In this document: positions 11,931 through 23,494 of the stretch, in pieces | How the letters are laid out: the number at the start of each line of letters is the position of its first letter | How positions within the stretch are numbered: the first letter of the stretch is position 1 | DNA from: Norana najaformis | Taxonomy: Eukaryota > Annelida > Clitellata > Crassiclitellata > Hormogastridae | DNA: 64,000 nt | NCBI GenBank assembly: GCA_964023275.1 | Contig: OZ029929.1 | Span: forward strand, 2,262,501 to 2,326,500 | Direction of reading: 5' to 3' | Notes under the pieces: model-generated | Seen by the model: only the letters and a program-made list of their open reading frames with translations | What the model was told of the DNA's origin: nothing | Database searches by the model: none | Made by a program: the position numbers and the translations under genes

Positions 11931-13019
11931 TTGGTGAAAACGCACTACCTGTGTTTTCAAATCCCCAGTTACATCTACTTAAGCCGTTCTGACTTTACCA
12001 GAGACGGCATGTGTTGCCCTAGGACGAAGATATTTATGAGGAGCATTTTCAATTAAGCCTGTCTGTCTGCCTGTCTGTCTGTCTGTCTAACTATCAATCT
12101 ATATATGTAGTTTACATATAATATATCTGTATGTTTAGCCGCCTTAATAAAGACTTACAGAACCTTACATAGAATCGTGTGCATCTAGCCTGATATACAC
12201 ATGTGTATATTTATGTAGCGTCAATGTAATGATCACTGCAGTTATTTGGACAAGAGACAGGAAATCCGAATGCGAGATTTCGTTGCCCGTCAAATGGAGA
12301 GACGATTGTAAAGCTGCCTGCAAATGGCCCTAGAAATGAAATCGAATTCCATTTGTTACAACTACAGAACTGCGATATTATTTTATTGGAACGGCCGAGC
12401 GCTTAAAATCCGGCTGTCCATGTCCGTGGTTCGGTCAGTCTGCAGAACCAATATCCTGCTAGAGAAAAGCTCCCAAGTGGCACAAAAACGAGAATTCATC
12501 TGCCGCCATGTTCGGATGAAGTACTGGTAATGGAGCCAGTGCCCCACAACGCTTTCCGGTGTCTAGTTATGCTGAGTGGTGACACAGTCACGTGTCCGTA
12601 AAAAACATGCGTTTGGTCGTTACATGTACTCGGCTCAGATGGCGTGAACCGATAGAGCACAGATTATGCGCGCTGCAGTAAATCACTGCGTCGCGCTATT
12701 ATATTAATATCCAGATATTAACCCCGTCAATAGTAATGACAGTCGCATGCATCTGAAACGGACGGAGTAGGCTCAAACAGGCCTGGGTATTTAAGGCCTA
12801 AGGTTGCAAGATGCGAGCCAGTTCGGGCTACCATCGACCATCCGTCTCCTTCTTGGGAGGGAAGGTCACTCAGTGGTTCGTCGTCAGAAGTCGTGGAAAA
12901 CTTTAAAAGGAGTGATGGAAAGTATGAGGTAGGTGGAACTTGGCTTTAGACTTCCCCAGCAATTTGGTGCAAACAGAGTCTGTGAAGTTCGTAATGGAGC
13001 AACATAAATAGCCATATAC

Positions 13020-13085
13020 TTACAAACATACACATACATACACACATACATGCATACATACAAACATACATACATACATACTGTA
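13020..13085 (+). repeat. (CATA)n microsatellite
   Basis: ACATACAT run. It corresponds to the shorter run at 5645-5680 in copy 1. Confidence 0.8.
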
Positions 13086-13369
13086 CACATATACATACAT
13101 GCATATATATATCTGATTATTAGACCGAATGATAGGCTTGATTGGGCCTTAGTTAACCTTGATCGAAACTTTCTTTAGGCCACCTCAGGATCAACATGCT
13201 ATACCGACAACTGTCGTTAGTTGGTTAGTCATCCAGAACTGGCTAGAGCATATTTCAAGCATCTTTCAGTGGCGTTGCCTACGCTAGCCTATATAGCGTT
13301 AAAGTTAATCAAACAGAAAAAGTTCATCAGTGAAGAAGCAATACTCAGACAATTAGTTTTTAGTTCTGC

Positions 13370-13550
13370 ATTTATTAGGCGCCACTATCTAATGACTAAG
13401 CATTCAAACGATGGCGCTGAAGAATTGTAAGTGAAGGACTTGCTCAAGGTCCTTACACAGTAACCGTTTCGGGAGAAGACGGCACTCGAACCCTCGCACT
13501 TCATGCTACAAGTGGAGCGCTCTAACCAATAGGCTCCTACGCCCAATAAT
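13370..13550 (-). mobile_element. tRNA-derived SINE, best-preserved copy
   Basis: Read on the minus strand, it starts at about 13545 with 'GGGCGTAGGAGCCTATTGG', then A-box text 'TATTGGTTAGAGCGC' and B box 'GGTTCGAGTGC' (near 13495), as in a Pol III tRNA-type promoter. The non-tRNA body and a terminal 'GGCGCC...AATAAATGC' LINE-like tail follow to 13370. It is the paralogue of 5930-6100. Confidence 0.75.
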
Positions 13551-13897
13551 TAACAGATAACTAGAAGAGCCGCCACTGGCGGGCCCCTACACACACGTAG
13601 AGCTCAATCCACCGATTCCCGTACCTTCCAGTGACAAAAGTCATGACTTGCTGAAGTTGAGTTTCATTTAAGCACCAGCGATTCGTAGCAAAATGACAAC
13701 GGCGCCATAGAAGTCATTACATTGGTTTTGACGAATATATTTAACTTAGACTTTACGATACTTTACATTACATCGAATGGCATTGCATCCCATTACCCAA
13801 CATCACATTATGCTGTATAAGGTAATGAAAGAAATGAATGCGACTTTGCCGTTGTCTATCTTCCAGTCCCCTTGACAACGAAACAAATCCAGTCGTC

Positions 13898-16800
13898 ATG
13901 ACGACGGTTGCTTGGAATGCGGAGTGTGGGATATGTAACAACGTGAGCTCTTTTGAAACTCCAACCGGAATTAGCAATTTCTCGACATCTGGTTGGGTGT
14001 GGAACTCAACGGAACAGATAACCAGTCCATCGCGACTCCACCGCCACGGTCTGGTACCAGTCATCGGGTATCCAGGTCCACTTTTCACTGCCATCCACGT
14101 GGCAGCCTTCACCTCGTTGTCCATCTCCACGGTTGTCATCATCATTCTGTTCATCTACCTGTGTGGATGTCACGGATCGGTGAAGGATCGTGGAAGAGGA
14201 ACGGAGACAAATGGAAAGAGAGGAGTGTCCCAATCGGGAGAGGATGCTGCCGCCAACAGTTCTAAGCGGAATCGCACAGCAGTTCAACGGAAGAGCCGCG
14301 TTTCATTCTGGCAGTGGAACATTGGAGAGAGATTCGTAATCTACCTGGGCATCTGTGATCTTTGCCAGGGGGTCAGTCACTTCTTCGACCATGCCTACAT
14401 TTTCTACACGAAAGACAACCCGCCCGACCTCATCTGCGCCGTCTTTGCCTTCTTCCTACACGAATTCACCTTTGCCCAATGGTTCGTCATCCTAGCAACG
14501 GCCGTCAGCGCCTGCAGTCTGGTTGTCTTCGGTCGCAAGATCCATTTCGGTCGTTTCGACTGGAGACTCATCGCATTCGCATTCGGACTTCCAACTCTAC
14601 TCGGAGTCATCACGCTCAGTCTTGGACTCCTCGGGGCGAATGGAGCATGGTAGGCATTGTTTTGATTTAGTCTTTGGGAAACGAACCAAGTTTAAGTGAG
14701 AGCTTAGCTTCAAAAGCGAGAAAACTAGCATTTTAATTCTCACTTTCCTTGCAGTCTTGTCTATTCTAATGATTTCTATGGCGCCATTACCATAATATGA
14801 TGGAAAGTGCCCACACAATCGCTGTCCTACTGATCATCATTACCGCTATCATCTGTGACATGCGACTCGCGGAGCGTCGCCGTTTCCACAACATGTTGCC
14901 TGTCGTCTCTATTCTGGAATGGTCGACACCGTGTGTCTTGGCAGAATCAGAATCAAGCGCTGGACATTCACTCATCCATTCACTTCACCTTTCTTCCGGG
15001 ATTTATCCCGGTTGTTGGTATTCCGAAATTTATGGAGTGCAGGTTTGGCTCCACCGTTGGTATGCATGTGTTTTGAATTGTAATTGTAATTTAAGATTTA
15101 CAAAGCGCCTCCTAAAAGAATGAACTCAACGGAGGCGCTCCGGATCCGAACATGTAAAATCACTGTCAAACAGTACAGTCTTCAGGCGCCTGCGAAACTC
15201 GGACAGGTGAAAATGGAGGAGTTCGAATCGCAGATCTCGAGATAGACGGTTCCATCATGTGGGACCGACATATGCAAAACTTCTGGACTGGGCGGTAGCA
15301 GTTTGCATGCGAGGGACAAACAAGAGATCATGGGTGGCCGATGGAGGGTGCTACGGCCCGGTAAAGAGAAAGGTGTCTATCCTGCCTTTTCAAACCTTCT
15401 GAAAGTCGGATGTCATAGATCGCTGAACTCCGGCAAAGTCCTGCTCGCTGTCGCAACTCGCGATGTTATTTGGATCATCTTCGACACAGGGAGGTACATT
15501 GCGCGATGATGTATCTCTGGGTTGGTGACGTCAGCTGTGTATGGGTCTCTTAATCAATCCCCAGAATCAGGGCTAAGGAAACAAACCACTAGATCGAAGC
15601 TCAAGCGAGCTATAATAGCATGGTTTCTTTATCGACCCACGACGCAGAGTAGCATGCAGTCGGTTTGACTTTGGTATGAGTTCATTATTGTCTGACTTAT
15701 TGGTAGGTGTTTCGTGAATATTGGAACGAAGCCTGGGCGGCTGTATAGTCAGATCGTAAGCATAATCCAGATCTCGTCTTTCGGACTCGTAGGAGTGGCA
15801 TACGGAGCGATCTGGATCAAGATCCAACGCACGACGAAGCTCATGAAGGGTTCGACGACTGAACGTTACCAGAATTCTGCCAAGGTATAAAAACTGAAAT
15901 AGTGAATAAATACACGGTCTTCCATTACACCTCCGATAGAAATGCTGTTACTTTCCTCTCAAACTGTGTGTACGGTTAGATATTTTTGCCCCAACTTTTC
16001 TGTCGAAGTGCATATAAAGTTAGACTATTAATATGTATTACTATCATCATTTTTAATGGCATTGTGCTGTTTTCTGCGATCGCCGTTCGTTCCCCATCCT
16101 CGATGTCAAGGACGTAAGATCTTGGTATAATTTAACAACTGTGGATGGAAATCCGTTGGTTGAACTTTACTCTTGTTCGGTGGCTTTTCCAGTTATCTAA
16201 GCATTGCTTTCTCAGTGATGAATTTCTGTTATTTGTGACATTTAACAGTGCCTAGGATCCACTGTAGACAGTGCCACTTATAACGTTGTCTTTAAGTGGC
16301 ACTATACAAATTTTTAATAACACTTATAATCACAATTGTTGCTGCAATGTGTGGCCGATTGTCTCACCCTATTACAGATTACTTGCCTTTTTACTTAAAT
16401 GCATACACACACTTACACACATGCATACCCCCATGCATACATACATACATATATACATACATACATAAATACTTGCTTGCTTGTTATCTACTTGCTTGCT
16501 TGCACTTAAGGTGATGATGATCTTCGTTGCTGCCTTCATCCTCCAATGGTGGACGTCGACGCTCTTCAACATATGGGGCATCTTCACCAGCCCACCTGCC
16601 GCCGTCCTCATCCTCCCCGTCACCTTCATCAACCTCGGTGGCGTCTACAACAGCATCGCTTACACCATCATCCGTCGCCGGTTGCAGCGACAGAAACACC
16701 AGAGCACCGTTATCAGCAACAACAGCACCTCTGCCAGGTCGATCAGTGCCATTCCGAGTTACGACTCCGCTCCTCGTGATCTGCCTTTTTCCGGTAGATC

Positions 16801-16981
16801 TCCTGCCCCGGACGTCCTGGGTGTTACCTCCGACACCTCGCAGGATCCGCAAGCCTGGAACTGTCTTAGCGTTCCTGATGCACCACAAGGTGGTCAGATG
16901 GCGAGTGAAGGTTCACCACTGGATTCCGACGCAGAAGAGACGCAGGATGTCGGTCCATCCCAGATATGTATTCACATCTGA
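13898..16981 (+). CDS. Seven-transmembrane receptor, GPR157/cAMP-receptor-like (copy 2)
   Basis: Tandem paralogue of the receptor at 6419-9178 with the same architecture. Start 13898 was chosen by alignment with copy 1's ATG; an in-frame ATG at 13838 is upstream of the conserved region. Exon 1 is 13898-14649 (NVS and NST sequons, TM1-TM4, ending GGAGCATG|gtaggc). Exon 3 is 15732 or 15749 to 15884 ('IIQISSFGLVGVAYGAIW', TM5). Exon 4 is 16511-16981 (TM6 'IFVAAFILQWW', TM7 'YNSIAYTIIRRR', tail ending PSQICIHI). The small exon 2 is recognisable at about 15012-15062 ('CWYSEIYGVQVW'), but the site aligned with copy 1's acceptor reads CCG instead of CAG. It uses a different acceptor, or the copy is damaged. 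Most differences between copies in exon 1 are conservative. Confidence 0.72.
15063..15300 (-). mobile_element. LINE 3' end inserted only in copy 2
   Basis: Minus strand. It starts at the right with text matching the tail of 9600-9790 and ends at 15076 with the (TTACAA)n tail, seen here as 'GTAATTGTAATTTAAGA'. It also carries 'GGAGGCGCT' and 'CAGGCGCCTG' as in the copies at 9.7 and 21.4 kb. It sits immediately downstream of the putative small exon 2, within 15 bp of its possible donor. Confidence 0.75.
16400..16505 (+). repeat. (ACAT)n and (CTTG)n microsatellite
   Basis: ACATACAT followed by CTTGCTTG directly before the exon 4 acceptor of receptor copy 2 (paralogous to 8555-8660). Confidence 0.8.
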
Positions 16982-17019
16982 ATGTTTTGATGTCAGCAGT
17001 TACGAAAAAGCCAACAATG

Positions 17020-17500
17020 AACGTACATCACTAATCCTGAAATCAGTGCATTTGCCACCCATAAAAAGCGTATAATGTTCAAGACCGGGCAAACCGTAAG
17101 CAGCACTACTTTTCTGCCTCTTCAGTCTGTACTGACTCCCAAGACTTTTCTTCACTCGACCAGGTCTTCTGCCTGTGTTAATTTGACTATTCTATGGACA
17201 AGCATCGCTCTCGTCGACAGGCGTGGTCTTTCTGACGCTGATCCTAGACTCTGAAACTCTCTTCCGGCAAACGTTCGCTCCGAAGTCTCTGTTGCCCTTC
17301 ATATCTCGACTAAAAAAAACTCATCTATTCCTGGACTCATTTCCTCCGTAGACAGTTTCTGTGCCTTTTTGGATTCCATGTTTGGCTTCTGCACCGCACT
17401 CAACATGGAATTTTCCTTGCACAACGATTTTGCTTAGTAGCGACCATCGACTCATGCTTTAATCATAAATACAGTGGCGCTATAGAAGTTCTCAGATTAT
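17020..17500 (+). mobile_element. Decayed LINE tail, paralogue of 9793-10262
   Basis: Frameshifted versions of the same phrases are present ('ATAATGTTCAAGACCGGGCA', 'CACTCGACCAGGTCTTCTG', 'GACTCTGAAACTCTCTTCC'), ending in 'GTGGCGCTATAGAAGTTCTC' at 17472-17491. No usable frame remains. Confidence 0.75.
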
Positions 17501-18509
17501 TATACATTTGTGTATATATTAATTACTTTAGGTAATTGGTTTCTCGCGTTAACAAACTGTATTAACTGCGAGGCACAATTTCGTATAATTGCCTATTCGC
17601 CTGATTCTTGAATGTCATAACGACATGAAACTGTGACATTAATGTTGCATAATGTTCTCAGGCATATTCAGTGTTTTGCGTTTAATAAATCAGAAAAACA
17701 ACGAAACGTTTACACAGATGTAACTGCAGCTTCAAAATTCTGAAGCTACCCGCTCTGTATGAGTCATTTTTAATGTGTAGAAAAAACAGTCAATAATGTT
17801 GCCTGAACGCAGTCCATTGTCTGGTAAGATAATATAAAGTGGTCATTGTGGCTTATAATCAGACACTTTTGTAGCCTTTGGTAGTACTCAGACACATTAT
17901 TTGACAGCCGATAACAGTGTCCTCATTTTTCAAAGGCGCACTCCAAATCTAATGAAAGTACGCAGAAACACACAAACACACACACACTGAGAGAGAAAAC
18001 ATTGTGGTTGGAACATTATCCTATCTTTGTCTGCAGCTTCGAGGTCTTCGACTGTTTTCTCTTCTCCCAGTTGACGGTCTGCGCCACCAGAGCGGTAAGT
18101 TCCGCAATGCGTTTATGGAAGGCGGCTGAAGCTCCAGCGAAAGGATCGGAGAAACCTGAAATTTAAGAGAGACAGACTTCGGATAAGGAAGTCGGACTTT
18201 AACAGTAAATCTCCAAAATTTCTCAGCGCCACACAAAACCCGTGTTGTTTTTAAAATAGTCTAATTACCGGCGCTTTATCAAACCACGTGCGCAAGAGCC
18301 AGATTGTTAGGTCAGTTTCGGTGCCAGGTCAAGATCTGGGGGGTTCATGCAGGGGTCATGCCGGAGAGACAGCATGATGCTGGGGTGGAAATCGCTGGTT
18401 ATGGTGGTCTTCTTCTTTCGTCGATGAAATTCTCTTGTTCAACGGACTCTAAAACTTACTTGTGATGTTGCAGTTTCTCGAGTTGACAATGATTACGATA
18501 TAGCAAGAA

Positions 18510-18665
18510 CGACTGTGATGATGATAACGGCGATGACTATGATGACGATGCTAAAGATGATGATGACGACGATGACAATACTACTACTGCTACTACCACT
18601 ACTACTAGTACCACTACTACTACTACTAATAATAATAATAATAACAACAAATAGTAATACTGCTG
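18510..18665 (+). repeat. GAT/ACT/AAT trinucleotide tract
   Basis: Trinucleotide-rich low complexity at the right edge of duplication copy 2. Spurious frames occur on both strands. Confidence 0.75.
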
Positions 18666-18734
18666 ATAATGACGATTGTGTAAAAATTCTAGGCAACCCT
18701 TCCTCGATACACATCAGACGTAGCGGCGTTCTCC

Positions 18735-19040
18735 TTTTTGTTTCTCTTCCAGGACTCTCTTGGAATCGAACCCAATCCGCTGCAGTGGTCAGAGGCCACT
18801 CGCTCAGTACACCACAGCAGTACTTACTGCAGAGCTCGGCAGGTGGCGGCTTTCCTCTTTCCCCGAAGTAAAGACACGTCACAGACGGAGGAACTGCGAG
18901 GGAAGATGTGGACGACTTTCTGGGTGAACTTCTAGGCTGTTCCGCGAGGTTCTGCTCCCGTTCCTGTTCATCCTTCCCAGAGGAGGAAGGTGGTCTGTGG
19001 GCACTCATCCTTCTGGAGGGCAGTATCGGTCTTGTACATG
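18735..19040. other. GC-richer open stretch, possible exon
   Basis: Just beyond the duplication, about 300 bp has higher GC and long open frames on both strands. On the plus strand a good acceptor (TTTCTCTTCCAG, ending near 18755) precedes an open frame ('DSLGIEPNPLQWSEATRS'). On the minus strand 19008-18660 is open and Ser/Pro/Glu-rich. I recognise neither product. Either could be an orphan exon or chance. Confidence 0.25.
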
Positions 19041-19049
19041 GATTTGTAA

Positions 19050-19850
19050 GAGTTGATTTCGTGCATATTAATGCAGCTGCAACTCTCCTACCTGTTCAAC
19101 AATACCCACAGTGTATGTGATTTACAAGACGTGACGCGGAGTGTCATATCATTAAACGTCATAGAATGACACTGATGATAGCAAGTGGCATGTGACAAAT
19201 AATCAAACTGCCGTTAGTTAGTTATCAAGAAACTTCATATAGCGCCTTTTGAGTACCTCACAAAAGCGCTGTCTACGCAAGATATTAAGTTATGCAGAGC
19301 AAATAGTTCACGAAAAAGCAGACAGTGCTCAGAGAACTGGAAGGGTCACCGCTGATGGGCTTCCATACACAGCGGAACACGATGACCAGCAGTCCTTCAT
19401 AGGAATAATACGAAATAGAGCCAGTCTTCTAGTTCTATAATCTTATACATAAGATCATAAATCTACGAAACGATAGGCTGTTAAATTAACATCTATCAGA
19501 TGATCATATATTAATCCGATCAGATTCCAAGTGTTAATGACCATTAACGAAAAACAACGCATGCCGTGTTGGGCTATAGAATCACGCCATCGGCCAATCG
19601 GTTATGTTGAGGCAGCTGTTCATAACATTCTTAGGACTTAGATTGACCCATCGGCGAATGTTCTGGCGACACGCCATCCATCGCCCTCTGGAAACAACAG
19701 CTGAGACTTTGTTAGGAGCACCTGGGACAGAGGATTATCCCGGATCATGATCTACATATGACCTTCAACTTGTAGCCCTTCACACCTTTACCTCTTTTTA
19801 TTCTTTGTGTAGCCTTTCGGTAGAGTGCGACTTGCAAAAGTGAGGAGAAC
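19050..19850. other. No gene recognised
   Basis: Contains only the LINE/SINE-like phrase 'CATATAGCGCCTTTTGAGTA' at 19239-19258. This is seen elsewhere at 25840, 27085 and 33030 in variant form. Confidence 0.4.
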
Positions 19851-19859
19851 TTAATATGT

Positions 19860-20170
19860 GTTGGATCGCAGAACTTCCATTGAAAATACAATTTCCCTAC
19901 TCGTTTAGCTATAACCCAAAGGTTCAGACTATCTCTCATTTAACGGCATTTTTCTCCATACATTTTAAACTCTGCTAAAAGGTTTTCCCAATGCAAGTGA
20001 CGACACATTTTTCCCATTCAGTTCGCTCCTGTCCCTAGGCCTATCCACTAACTCCCATTGGTTCAGAAGCAATTTTCCTATTTGTTTAGCTGTTGGGAAA
20101 AGGTTCAGACTATCTCAGTTAAAGGTGTATTTTGTCCATACATTTTAAACTCGGCCGACTGGACTTCCGC
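19860..20170 (+). repeat. Local tandem duplication, ~185-bp unit
   Basis: 'AAAGGTTCAGACTATCTC' at about 19917 and again at about 20099, each followed after about 30 bp by 'CCATACATTTTAAACTC' (19958 and 20137). Two diverged direct copies. No coding content. Confidence 0.65.
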
Positions 20171-20179
20171 TACCCAGAC

Positions 20180-21300
20180 CTTTCCCATCGAAGACAAGCT
20201 CTCTCATTTTTCATTTTTTAGATTCCTTTCGATCGGTCTTCTTCAGAAAATGTCCCACCAAAGATACGTTTCCATATAAGCAGGACCGTTTTAAGGTCGT
20301 CGTAGGCCCTAGGCACTCTCGCATTCGTAGGCCCCAACTGCCAACTCTGCATTAGAGCTAAACACAATCACATTATTTCTTGACGTCTATCTTCACTTGC
20401 TCTGCTTTCAATTGAAAACGACTTAATGCGGGAAATGACATTTGAGGACATCATATGTGATTTCGTAAAGTTAACATAATGTAGAACAGCTTAACTTAAA
20501 CTGTTTCAGTACAAACTTTAAGGTTATTAAATTTGCATTTCCTTTGTCTATTTTCGGGTCAGTCAATAAATTTATTTTTTCAATATCTCATTTTTGACTT
20601 TCGTAGGCCCCTATAAAGTTCGTAGGCCATAGGCAGAGTGCCTACTCTGCCTAATGGATAAGACGGCCCTGCATACAAGTTGCATCTTTAATGGGATATT
20701 ATCTTCTTTCATTTGTCCAATGGGTGTGAGTGAAATGCAAGAGGCAAATGTAATCTCTAAGGGAGATTGGAGAGGAATTTCCCTTCCCTCCCCATTCCGT
20801 CTTCCATCATTCTCCACATTCACCGCTGACCTCTTTCTTCTCTCTTCCAACCTCCCCCACCATGTTGCCGGTCGCGCTGCGTGCAAATAGTTCACCTCAG
20901 TCTAGTCGGACCGCTAATGAAGTAGAGTTTGATTAGATCGCAGAAGAAATTCGAGTTTGCATGAAGTCAACAATCAACAATGGCACTCACGCATACTCTG
21001 CTGATTGTGACATATTTATAAACATTCCTGTACACGCATTGCGTGACTGGAAGTCGTATTTAAAACTTATATTACCTGCGTACGTACATACCTCCATCCA
21101 TCGCCCTCTCCATCCATTGATTCATCCATCCATCCATTTACCTTAACTTTCGTCACCATGCTTTTCCCTGCTGGAACATTTTTACCTTATTAAATCACCT
21201 TGCCTTATCTTACTATACCTTGGTAAAGGTTTTTCATCACCGAATAACTTGTTTCACACTTTAATGTCTAAGTTTAATGTTTAATGCCTTTCATGAGAGC
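20180..21300. other. Gene-poor stretch
   Basis: Includes a CCATCCAT run near 21090-21140 and a GC-richer patch at 20760-20890 without a recognisable product. The phrase 'TTCGTAGGCC' recurs at 20310, 20600 and 20620, which suggests small local duplications. Confidence 0.4.
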
Positions 21301-21309
21301 TGCGGCTTG

Positions 21310-21465
21310 AATTCCTCAGTTTGTCCCTTCCACAGTTTCGCAAGCGCCCGAAGTCTGTGTTATTTGACAGAGGGTCTCACTGGTTCGGGTCGGGAGCGCC
21401 TCTGATGAGTCTATTCATGAAGTGGCGCTTTATAAATGCCAGATTGCAATTAAAATTACAATTAA
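21310..21465 (+). mobile_element. LINE 3' end with (TTACAA) tail
   Basis: Matches the last ~150 bp of the copy at 9640-9790: 'AAGCGCCCGAAGTCTGTGTT', 'TTCGGGTCGGGAGCGCCTCT', 'GTGGCGCTTTATAAATGCC', and an ATTACAATTAAAATTACAA-like tail. Only the 3' end is present, so this is a 5'-truncated insertion. Confidence 0.75.
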
Positions 21466-21477
21466 GTTAGTCAGACA

Positions 21478-21724
21478 CTACTTCTTTGAGAGGACCACCA
21501 CTTCCTCACCTGGGCTGTCAGGTGGGTCTACGGGAGGAGACAGCGTTGGCCTTGGCGTTGTTGGCAATCTCTTGCCACACCGAAAGACATTTCTTGATTG
21601 AGAGCAGGTGCTTGTTGCAGAGGGGTCGTCGCGGAGCAGCCGGTACCTGAAGGTCTCGCTGTTCCGTCGACAGTCCCTCTTCGTCGCATCCGAATTCAAA
21701 GAAGACGTGCCTGGACATGTTCAC
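21478..21724 (-). other. Open GC-rich stretch, possible exon
   Basis: Two minus-strand frames are open for 68-73 codons, one beginning ATGAACATGTCCAGG at 21724. A GTGAGG donor-like site lies near 21513. Composition is more coding-like than the surroundings, but I recognise no domain and no partner exon. It abuts a LINE tail. Confidence 0.2.
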
Positions 21725-21989
21725 GCAAGCAGAAATGCATAGGCTTGAGTGAGATGTGTTTTGTCTGAATATTTCAGCTGATGTTAGGCCTACGATGTGA
21801 TGATGGCTGATATACCGAACTGAGAACTATGTAATTTGGAGAAACTAAGCGAATTTATGTGATAAATAACATTCTTGAAAAGAAGACACTTTATACAAAT
21901 CAGACAGAAAGCAAATTTTGTGATTTTTGTAGATATTAGCCCAGTTACTTTGAAGAAGATATTGTTACTAAAGCAAAGAATAGCAGTCT

Positions 21990-22215
21990 AATCGCAATCG
22001 TAAGCTCGAGATTTCGACAGCGTCCATCGAAAGCTAATCGCGGGAACCAGCTTATTCACAGGTGCTCAATCAAAACAAGATCAATATACAGGAAGGGTTC
22101 GGTTAAAGGTCAAGCTCCAAGAGTCAGGCAGGCAGGCAGGCAGGCAGACAGTTAAATGGTGGATGGTGTGGAACCGGAAAGTGAAATAAGGGGAAGAGGA
22201 AGAATTGGAATAGGA
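21990..22215 (+). repeat. Dispersed repeat family C, copy 2
   Basis: 'GCTCGAGATTTCGACAGCGT', 'CGCGGGAACCAGC', 'TCAAAACAAGATCAATAT', 'GGTCAAGCTCC', 'AGTCAGGCAGGCAGG', then 'AAGTGAAATAAGGGGAAGAG'. The last phrase is shared exactly in order with the copy at 26.6 kb. Confidence 0.6.
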
Positions 22216-22659
22216 TTTTTTGAAGAGGAGTGTTTTCAGTTTTGAGTGAAAAGTAATGTAAAAGCAACTTTCCTATCTCGTAAACTTTACTGTTCTGCTT
22301 TTTATGTGTAATTTCCGAATAATCTGACATTATACCATTCAGTCTACAGCAACAAGAGCGCGTAATTGACTTGGCGGGAACGTGCCAGTATATAGTTTTG
22401 CAAACTAACGTGATGGCTGTATGGCGATGTTGTCCGTTGGAGTCCTAATCAGAACAGCAGCTGCGTCTTTGGTGAAGAAGAATCGATTCTTGTTGACTGG
22501 TGTTGTGTGTTCTCTTCTCTCGCCGTCGCTAAGATACAAACACCACAACGAATGGGTCGAGGGATGTCACACGATGTGATGTGACGTGACGTGATGTTAT
22601 TTGAAAAGATGTAATGTACTGTCGTGTAATATATGTTGTTTTTGGTATGACTGCTTATA

Positions 22660-22850
22660 TCTATGGCGGCTGGCTGGCGGGATGGATGGATGGATAACTA
22701 GCTTGTATCTATGGATGACTGGCTGGCTGGCTGGGTGGCTGGCTGGATGGATGGGTGGATGGATGGATGGGTGGATGGATGGATGGATGGCCGGACGGAC
22801 TGATGGATAACAGCGCGAGATGGACGGCTGGATGGATGAATTCATCTCCT
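22660..22850 (+). repeat. (GGAT/GGCT)n minisatellite
   Basis: Tetranucleotide array of GGAT, GGCT and GGGT. It produces Trp/Met/Gly-rich pseudo-frames on both strands. Confidence 0.85.
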
Positions 22851-22865
22851 CCATTTATTAGACTT

Positions 22866-22912
22866 TTACGTCACGTCTTCCTATTGACCGTCCCTGACGT
22901 CATATCCGGTGT
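22866..22912. promoter_or_regulatory. Possible promoter cluster (CRE plus ETS-like core)
   Basis: 'TTACGTCACG' (22867) and a full palindromic CRE 'TGACGTCA' (22897-22904), immediately followed by 'TATCCGG' (ETS-like core on the reverse strand). The block lies just upstream of a GC-rich stretch (22980-23060). This is compatible with a small promoter, but no gene could be attached to it. Confidence 0.25.
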
Positions 22913-23334
22913 AATTTCCTAGTGACACCTTGCTGTGAAATGGAGCAGACTAAGTGACGCTGCACCGATCCATGAAATGCAAGATCACGAACAAGAAGAA
23001 CGCCAACATCAAATCTGGCGAAGCCGCCGCTTGCGGCCGAAGTGCGGCGCGGATGGATACACGACACCTCGCTGGTCATTCGGCCGTTGTCAGGCAATGA
23101 TAAATGCGCGTCCATCGACTGGTACTCTGCTCGTTTGCGTCATTCCCTTTCGCTCTCTGTTTGTGTCTGCCTCTGTATCTGTCATCACATTACATTTCAT
23201 GTTCGTGGCACCACTGTTATGTTCTCAAAGGCGCTTTATAATTGGCCAGATACATTCTTATGGACATCACATAATTGTAATTATAGTAACAAATTTATAC
23301 TGCACCATTTAAAGAGAAACTCAGCACAAGCGCT

Positions 23335-23490
23335 TAACGTAACATAGTATATCATAACACAAAATAACATTACATAACAAAACACAACACAACGTAACAC
23401 AACACAGCATAACAATAACACAGCATAACATAACATAGCGCAAAACATGACATCACATAGCATAACATATTATATTGTATTGTATTACCG
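23335..23490 (-). repeat. AACAT/AACAC pentamer satellite
   Basis: Reverse-complement orientation of the ATGTT/GTGTT satellite at 2085-2370, with the same mixture of pentamers. Confidence 0.8.
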
Positions 23491-23494
23491 GCAA

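Larger units (their letters stand above)
4445..11980 (+). repeat. Tandem duplication unit, copy 1 (GPCR-bearing)
   Basis: Diverged direct repeat of about 11990-18700. Matching landmarks include 'ACGAAGA..ATTATGAGG' (4480 / 12025), 'CAGGAAATCCGAATGCGAGA' (4937 / 12260), a minus-strand SINE (5930 / 13370), GPCR exon 1 (6419 / 13898), exon 4 (8699 / 16511), an old LINE tail (9790 / 17020) and 'CTTTGTCTGCAGCTT' (11226 / 18024). The offset drifts from 7,479 to 7,812, then about 7,235, then about 6,800, reflecting private insertions. Copy 1 alone carries the 9190-9790 LINE. Confidence 0.85.
11990..18700 (+). repeat. Tandem duplication unit, copy 2 (GPCR-bearing)
   Basis: Second copy of the unit described at 4445-11980. 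It carries its own private LINE insertion (about 15076-15300) in an intron and lacks the 9190-9790 insertion. Similarity ends near 'AAAAATTCTAGG' (18684), where copy 1 has 'AAAAATCCTAGG' (11820). The receptor exons are much better conserved than flanks and introns, as expected if coding constraint acted after duplication. Confidence 0.85.

Noticed and set aside
11553..12056. 167-codon Asp/Asn-rich frame and antisense Ile-rich frame
   Set aside because: GAT/AAT trinucleotide tract; the same tract in copy 2 has different frames, so no protein is conserved.
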